The notes under the pieces were generated by a model that was given only the letters and a program-made list of their open reading frames with translations, had not been told where the DNA came from and made no database searches. From an uncultured Rhodospirillaceae bacterium (GTDB lineage: Bacteria > Pseudomonadota > Alphaproteobacteria > Rhodospirillales > Casp-alpha2): a DNA stretch of 9,636 nt. Positions 5,176 through 9,636 of this stretch are shown in pieces (position 1 is the first letter of the stretch; every line of letters begins with the position of its first letter). The translations under genes and the position numbers were made by a program. Location of the stretch: positions 1-9,636 of the forward strand of contig CAJWVP010000092.1 in the NCBI GenBank assembly GCA_913048145.1, read 5' to 3'.

Positions 5176-6430
5176 CACAGCGTCCAGGGGTTTGGCCATC
5201 CGCCGGATTTTCATTTTGGTCGGCGGTCTTGCGTTGACCGCCTGTGGGAACTTTCCTGTAGCACTCAATATTCTGGGGCCCCAAGAAGCATCTGTGGGCA
5301 TCCCCCGCGGGCCTACCCCACCGGTACAGGACGGCTTTTCCATTTTTCCGGTGGCCTTTAAAGATATTCCAGGTTGGAGGGCGGATCGACATAGTGAAGT
5401 CCTGCCGGTTTTTCTGCGAAGTTGTTTGCGATTGCGCAAGCAACCGCCGAACAGGGCCATGGGTTCCCGGGCGGAGATGGGGCGGTTGTCCCAGTGGATT
5501 CGCATTTGTGATGACGCGAATGTGATCCGGCCGGGCAACGAAACCGAAGCCCGGTATTTTTTTGAAACCCGGTTCGTGGCCTATCGGGTATCCCATAATC
5601 AAGGCAACACGGGTCTGATCACTGGGTATTACGAGCCGGACTTGCGCGGTTCGTGGACGGCGGATGCGCGGTATCGTTTTCCTCTGTATGCCTTACCGAA
5701 AGATCTTATTTCCTCGGACCTTGGAAGCTTTGATGACAAATGGAAGGGCGAGCGGATTGCGGGTCGAATGGATGACAGCCGCTACATTCCCTATTATTCC
5801 CGAGCGGAAATCGAGCAGGGCGCCCTTCGCGGCCGGCAGCTGGAGATTGTCTGGGTTGACAGTGCGATTGATTCCTTCTTTCTCCACATTCAAGGGTCCG
5901 GACGGGTGACCTTGCCGGACGGAACACACGTGCGCATTGGTTACGCCGGTCGCAATGGGAGAAGGTACACGGCGGTAGGGCGAGAGTTGGTCGCTGCCGG
6001 CGTGATGCCGTTGGAAGATGTGACCATGCCCTCCATTCGCGCATGGATGGAGGAAAATCCTGTGGCGGCACAGGCGCTGATGCGAAAAAATAAGTCGTTT
6101 GTCTTTTTTCGCGTCATAAAAGGCGAAGGCCCCATTGGCGCGCAGGGGGTGGTCTTGACGCCGCGCCGAAGTATTGCGGTCGACAGAAAATATTGGCCGC
6201 TGGGTGTACCGGTCTGGATGGACACGACGGATCCGGGGGCGCGCCCAGCAGTGCCGTTGCGCCGACTGGGCGTTGCGCAGGACACTGGCAGCGCGATCAA
6301 AGGGGCGGTCCGGGCGGATTATTTTTGGGGCCACGGCAACGCAGCCGGCGGCAAGGCCGGCACAATGAAAGGCCGCGGCCGCCTGTATATGCTGCTGCCG
6401 CGCACCGCCGTGACCAATCCGCCGTCTTGA
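5168..6430 (+). CDS. mltA: Membrane-bound lytic murein transglycosylase A (lipoprotein)
   Basis: MltA cleaves peptidoglycan glycan strands with formation of 1,6-anhydromuropeptides at the outer membrane. The 420-residue product begins with a lipoprotein signal peptide: basic RR, a hydrophobic stretch FILVGGLALTA and the lipobox LTAC with Cys26. The MltA domain shows GLITGYYEPDLRGS (149-162) and HIQGSGR (240-246). The C-terminal 3D domain shows LTPRRSIAVDRKYWPLG (330-346), then GVAQDTGSAIKGAVRADYFWG (368-388) with Asp339, Asp372 and Asp384. No ATG or GTG precedes the signal peptide. TTG at 5168 overlaps the upstream stop; TTG at 5192 would give a more compact signal peptide (lipobox cysteine at residue 18), with AGGGG only a base or two upstream. 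Either start retains the lipobox. The gene is nine bases from lutA, suggesting one transcript. Confidence 0.93.
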   Translation: MIDTASRGLAIRRIFILVGGLALTACGNFPVALNILGPQEASVGIPRGPTPPVQDGFSIFPVAFKDIPGWRADRHSEVLPVFLRSCLRLRKQPPNRAMGSRAEMGRLSQWIRICDDANVIRPGNETEARYFFETRFVAYRVSHNQGNTGLITGYYEPDLRGSWTADARYRFPLYALPKDLISSDLGSFDDKWKGERIAGRMDDSRYIPYYSRAEIEQGALRGRQLEIVWVDSAIDSFFLHIQGSGRVTLPDGTHVRIGYAGRNGRRYTAVGRELVAAGVMPLEDVTMPSIRAWMEENPVAAQALMRKNKSFVFFRVIKGEGPIGAQGVVLTPRRSIAVDRKYWPLGVPVWMDTTDPGARPAVPLRRLGVAQDTGSAIKGAVRADYFWGHGNAAGGKAGTMKGRGRLYMLLPRTAVTNPPS

Positions 6431-6439
6431 GGGGGCATA

Positions 6440-7234
6440 ATGGAACGAGAGACCGGATCACAGGATGGCCCACGCGTCGGGGTTTTCGCGACTTGTTTGG
6501 TAGACCTGATGCGTCCCGCTGTGGGCTTCGCAACCGTGCGGCTTTTAGAGCGGGCAGGATGCCGGGTTTCGGTGCCAGCAGCGCAGACTTGTTGTGGGCA
6601 ACCGGCCTACAATTCAGGAGATAACGAATCGGCCACTGCCATTGCGTGTCAGGTGATCAACATGTTTATGTCGTTCGATTATGTGGTGGTGCCATCTGGA
6701 TCCTGCGCCGGCACTTTGAAAAAACACTATCCTGAAATGTTTGCCAACGACCCGATATGGGAGCCGCGCGCAGAAGACTTATCAAAGAAGACCTACGAGC
6801 TAACCGAATTTCTCGTTGACGTCGTGAAGTTCAAAAACGTGAGTGCAAATTGGTGTAATTCAGTGACCTATCATGACTCCTGCTCCGGACTTCGGGAGCT
6901 AGGAATTAAGAACCAACCTCGCGCCCTGCTAGAGAATGTTAGTGGATTAATTATATCAGAGGGCGCTGAGGCTGAGGCCTGCTGCGGTTTCGGTGGCTTG
7001 TTTTGTGTGAAATATGGCGACATCTCCAACGAGATCGTTGGACGCAAAGTCGCGGATATCCAAGAAACCGACGCCGATATGGTGTTGGGTGGGGATTTGG
7101 GTTGCCTCATGAATATTGCCGGCAAGCTGAAACGCCAAGGCAGTTCAGTTGAGGTCCGACATGTGGCGGAAATTCTGGCGGACATGCATGATCACGCGGC
7201 CATCGCCGACCCGGATAGCGTGGAAGACGTCTGA
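6440..7234 (+). CDS. lutA: L-lactate dehydrogenase complex subunit LutA/LldE (CCG-domain Fe-S protein)
   Basis: LutA/LldE is one of three subunits (LutABC, LldEFG) that oxidise L-lactate to pyruvate at the cytoplasmic face of the membrane. The 264-residue protein carries two cysteine-rich CCG domains. The first includes Cys19 in ATCLVDL, CCGQPAYNSGD (51-61) and Cys89 in SGSCAG. The second includes YHDSCSGLRELGI (144-156), CCGFGGLFCVKYGDIS (181-196) and Cys222 in DLGCLMN. These cysteines ligate an iron-sulfur cluster in the wider CCG (heterodisulfide reductase B) family. GAGGGGG precedes the ATG by four bases. The start is nine bases after mltA and the stop overlaps the lutB ATG by one base. 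GlcF and other CCG proteins are alternatives, but length, motif wording and the two neighbours make LldE firm. Confidence 0.95.
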   Translation: MERETGSQDGPRVGVFATCLVDLMRPAVGFATVRLLERAGCRVSVPAAQTCCGQPAYNSGDNESATAIACQVINMFMSFDYVVVPSGSCAGTLKKHYPEMFANDPIWEPRAEDLSKKTYELTEFLVDVVKFKNVSANWCNSVTYHDSCSGLRELGIKNQPRALLENVSGLIISEGAEAEACCGFGGLFCVKYGDISNEIVGRKVADIQETDADMVLGGDLGCLMNIAGKLKRQGSSVEVRHVAEILADMHDHAAIADPDSVEDV

Positions 7235-8688
7235 TGGACCCACAAATCCGGCAATTCAGGGGCAACGCCCGGGGCGCCATAAATAATCGCAATTTACAGA
7301 GTGCCCTGGCCAAGCTGTCCAGCGGGTTTCCAGCGCGCCGCTCGCAGGCCGCCGCTCGCCTTCCTGAATTCGAGGCGCTCCGCGATGAGGCGCGCGCCAT
7401 CAAGGATCACGTCTTGGAACACCTGGACATCTATCTGGAGCGCTATGAGGCTGAGGTGATGTCGGCCGGTGGCCAGGTCCATTGGTGTGCTGATGCCGAC
7501 GCGGCCCGAGCCAAGATCACGGAGATCTGTAAGGCCGCTGGCGCCAAGACGGTGACCAAAAGCAAATCTATGATTGGCGAAGAGATCGCCATCAATGGCC
7601 ACCTTGAATCCAAAGACATCACACCGGTAGAGACGGACCTTGGCGAATACATCATCCAGCTCCGCGATGAACCGCCCAGCCACATTATCGCGCCGGCCGT
7701 GCATCTTACTATGGATCAGGTCGCCGATACATTCATGGCCCGTCACGAAGGCCTGGATCCCACGCGTGCATTGGATGAGCCGCGCAAGCTTTTGGAAGAA
7801 GCCAGAGCTCAGTTGCGCGACAAGTTCATTGGTGCGGACGTGGGCCTCACGGGCGCCAACATGTTGATCGCTGAAACTGGCTCAAATGTCTTGGTCACCA
7901 ATGAAGGGAACGCCGACCTCACCTATTCCCTGCCTAAAGTCCACATCGTAATTGCCAGTCTGGAGAAGATCGTTCCTACCCTGGAGGATGCGGCGACCAT
8001 TCTGCGGGTTCTCGCGCGTTCGGCGACAGGCCAGGAAATGTCCGTATATACTACCTTCTGTACGGGTCCGCGGCGTGAGGCGGATACGGACGGTCCGGAA
8101 GAATACCATGTGGTTTTACTGGACAACGGCCGCTCAAAGCTTATCGGGACGGAGTTTCAGGCGATGCTTCGCTGCATCCGATGCGGCGCCTGCCTTAATC
8201 ATTGTCCGGTCTATCAGACAGTGGGTGGGCATGCCTACGGCTGGGTCTATTCTGGGCCCATGGGTGCTGTCCTGGTTCCGGGCCTGATTGGTCTGGAGGA
8301 AGCGTCGAACTTGCCCAACGCTTCGACGTTGTGCGGAAAGTGTGAAAGCGTTTGTCCTATGCACATCCCGTTGCCGCGCATGTTGCGGTCCTGGCGCCAA
8401 AAGCAGTTCGAAACCAATCGCTCCGGTTCCTTCGCGCGAGTTGCACTGCGCGTTTGGGCGGCCTTGGCGCGCCGGCCTGGGCTGTATCGTCTGGCCGTGG
8501 GCCTCGGCATTGCCGGGCTCGGGGCCTGGGGCCGCCGGCGCGGTCGTTTCGCTTGGCTGCCAATGGCCGGCGGCTGGACCGGCGGGCGAGACTTTCCGGC
8601 GCCCAACGGTGACACCTTCATCGCACAATGGCATCAGGGTGCGCGTGGCGACGCTAGCGGCGCGTGGCTGCGGAGACAGGGCCCATGA
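7234..8688 (+). CDS. lutB: L-lactate dehydrogenase complex subunit LutB/LldF (ferredoxin-type Fe-S protein)
   Basis: LutB/LldF is the large electron-transfer subunit of the LutABC lactate oxidation complex. The 484-residue protein has an N-terminal LUD domain (about 60-300), with TVTKSKSMIGEEI (106-118) and TGANMLIAETGSNVLVTNEGN (206-226). Two cluster motifs follow: CIRCGACLNHCP (Cys314, 317, 320, 324) and CGKCESVCP (Cys367, 370, 374), consistent with two [4Fe-4S] clusters. The C-terminal region contains a moderately hydrophobic, arginine-rich stretch (about 402-447), then GGWTGGRDFPAPNGDTF, a typical ending. The ATG overlaps the lutA stop by one base. The stop overlaps the preferred lutC ATG by four bases. 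GC content is locally very high near 8461-8520 (about 75%). Confidence 0.95.
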   Translation: MDPQIRQFRGNARGAINNRNLQSALAKLSSGFPARRSQAAARLPEFEALRDEARAIKDHVLEHLDIYLERYEAEVMSAGGQVHWCADADAARAKITEICKAAGAKTVTKSKSMIGEEIAINGHLESKDITPVETDLGEYIIQLRDEPPSHIIAPAVHLTMDQVADTFMARHEGLDPTRALDEPRKLLEEARAQLRDKFIGADVGLTGANMLIAETGSNVLVTNEGNADLTYSLPKVHIVIASLEKIVPTLEDAATILRVLARSATGQEMSVYTTFCTGPRREADTDGPEEYHVVLLDNGRSKLIGTEFQAMLRCIRCGACLNHCPVYQTVGGHAYGWVYSGPMGAVLVPGLIGLEEASNLPNASTLCGKCESVCPMHIPLPRMLRSWRQKQFETNRSGSFARVALRVWAALARRPGLYRLAVGLGIAGLGAWGRRRGRFAWLPMAGGWTGGRDFPAPNGDTFIAQWHQGARGDASGAWLRRQGP

Positions 8689-9368
8689 GCGGTGATCGTG
8701 AGGCTATTCTCGGCGCCCTGAAGCATGCCCTTGACCATCCAGATCGTCACGTGGACGCGCCGGCTGCGCGTATCGCGTTGCACAAGGTTAACCTGATCCC
8801 CACCCGTGGAGCCGGCGGTCGAGAGGCTCAGATTTCTCGTTTCACCGAAGAAGCGGAGGCCGTGTCGGCGACGGTCGCCCGGATTTCATCAGAGATGGAC
8901 CTTCCTACCGAAATCGCCCGCTATTTAAGTAGCCAGAACCTGCCGGCAGAAATCCGAATCGCGCCGGCGCTCAACGACGTTCCCTGGGATCTCCAGCCCA
9001 CATTGACAGTGAACGATGGCCCAGTCTTAAAAACCGACACTGTCGGGGTAAATCGGGCCTTCGCAGGGGTTGCCGAAACCGGGACCGTAGTTTTCCGGTC
9101 CGGTCCAGAGAGCCCGACGACCTTGAATTTTCTGCCGTTGACGCATATCGCTGTACTCTCGACAAAGGATTTGCACGGTCACTATGAGGCGATTTGGACA
9201 AAGCTCCGTGCGGTTCAAGAACACGAGCCTACCGCTATGCCCCGGACCGTCAATATGGTCACCGGCCCTTCCGCGACAGGAGATATCGAGCAAACCATGC
9301 AACATGGCGCCCACGGTCCTCAAAACGTGCATATTGTATTGATCGATGACGAAAAAAAAACTGAGTAA
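8685..9368 (+). CDS. lutC: L-lactate dehydrogenase complex subunit LutC/LldG (LUD domain)
   Basis: LutC/LldG is the small LUD-domain subunit of the lactate oxidation complex. I prefer the ATG at 8685 (227 residues), which overlaps the lutB stop as ATGA and is preceded by GGAGACAGG (8672-8680). A GTG at 8664 would add seven residues. The protein begins MSGDREAILGAL as usual for the family. Conserved parts are the GVAETGTVVF segment (128-137), LNFLPLTHIAVL (147-158), GPSATGDIEQT (194-204) and GAHGPQNVHIVLI (208-220). The family more often reads GPSRTADIE, so the arginine position is alanine here (residue 197). The last eight codons overlap the next gene in another frame across a run of nine A. 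Confidence 0.93.
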   Translation: MSGDREAILGALKHALDHPDRHVDAPAARIALHKVNLIPTRGAGGREAQISRFTEEAEAVSATVARISSEMDLPTEIARYLSSQNLPAEIRIAPALNDVPWDLQPTLTVNDGPVLKTDTVGVNRAFAGVAETGTVVFRSGPESPTTLNFLPLTHIAVLSTKDLHGHYEAIWTKLRAVQEHEPTAMPRTVNMVTGPSATGDIEQTMQHGAHGPQNVHIVLIDDEKKTE

Positions 9369-9636
9369 GAATAAGAGTAATTCAAAGCGCCAATCCGGCC
9401 CCCTGAGACCGGAAGACCGGGCGCTTTGGGCTCACGTGACGCATAATGTGACCCCCCTTATGGGAAAGCAAGCGGCCCCCCCTGACCTTACCGACCGAAG
9501 AGAAAACGAAGATCAATCGCAATGTATTAAGCCGCGAACGCAGCGCTTAGCTAAGCCCCCTAAGACCACGACGCCAAACCTATCATATGCACACGGTCAG
9601 GCGCCCGGTCTAGAGAAGCGCACACAAATGCGTTTA
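9346..9636 (+). CDS. Smr-domain protein, N-terminal part (truncated by window end)
   Basis: The open frame from the ATG at 9346 runs 97 codons to the window edge without a stop. It begins with a lysine-rich stretch (MTKKKLSKNK), then RPEDRALWAHVTHNVTPL (21-38), the typical N-terminal motif of alphaproteobacterial Smr/MutS2-type small proteins. A low-conservation linker follows, then PGLEKRTQMRL (87-97), which resembles the segment just before the Smr domain (usually GLD.RT...RL). The Smr nuclease-like domain itself, including the LDLHG motif, would lie beyond the edge and is not seen. Smr domains are linked to nucleic acid binding or nicking and, in some proteins, ribosome rescue. The gene overlaps lutC by 23 bases without a clear Shine-Dalgarno, so translational coupling is likely. 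An Smr gene after mltA is typical in this class. Confidence 0.85.
   Translation, partial: MTKKKLSKNKSNSKRQSGPLRPEDRALWAHVTHNVTPLMGKQAAPPDLTDRRENEDQSQCIKPRTQRLAKPPKTTTPNLSYAHGQAPGLEKRTQMRL

Noticed and set aside
4861..5538. Reverse-strand 225-residue open frame opposite the Tim44-like gene and mltA
   Set aside because: It lies antisense to two well-supported genes, and its translation has no family-like motifs. It is a shadow of high-GC coding sequence.
5693..6334. Reverse-strand 213-residue open frame opposite mltA
   Set aside because: It is antisense to the conserved MltA and 3D domains, with no recognisable protein features.

Overview
The window reads as the chromosome of an alphaproteobacterium, most like a Rhodospirillales-type or related marine lineage. 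The main evidence is a housekeeping gene order typical of that class: PPDK regulatory protein (DUF299), maf, coaE, dnaQ, convergent secB and fxsA, then a Tim44-like protein, mltA and an Smr protein. The Tim44-like protein next to fxsA/secB is a particularly alphaproteobacterial hallmark. Species cannot be named from sequence alone.

Layout. Positions 1-359 hold no credible gene. They are about 34% GC by hand count, against roughly half in the first gene and clearly more in later genes. They contain several DnaA-box-like 9-mers, one a full match to TTATNCACA. In Caulobacter and Rickettsia the replication origin lies between hemE and the orthologue of the first gene here (RP001), so this stretch is a good candidate for the right part of oriC. 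Positions 360-3156 form a forward cluster: the bifunctional PPDK/PEP-synthase regulator, Maf pyrophosphatase, dephospho-CoA kinase and the Pol III epsilon proofreader. The aroE gene usually found between maf and coaE is absent. Positions 3195-4262 run in reverse: fxsA, then the export chaperone gene secB. A divergent intergenic region (4263-4464) leads into a second forward cluster: Tim44-like protein, lipoprotein lytic transglycosylase MltA, the three-gene L-lactate oxidation complex lutA-lutB-lutC (lldEFG), and the N-terminal part of an Smr-domain protein cut by the window end.

How the genes work together. The left half is core DNA, coenzyme A and nucleotide-pool metabolism beside the presumed origin. 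secB, fxsA, the Tim44-like gene and mltA all concern the envelope or protein export. The lutABC module looks inserted between mltA and smr, with start/stop overlaps throughout, so lactate oxidation is probably transcribed with cell-wall genes. No lactate permease or LutR/LldR-type regulator is visible here.

There is no CRISPR array, transposase, tRNA or rRNA that I can support, and no clearly novel multi-gene system. The observations most worth checking are the candidate origin, a dense cluster of GC-rich inverted repeats forming the 3' end of coaE, and the placement of the lut operon.
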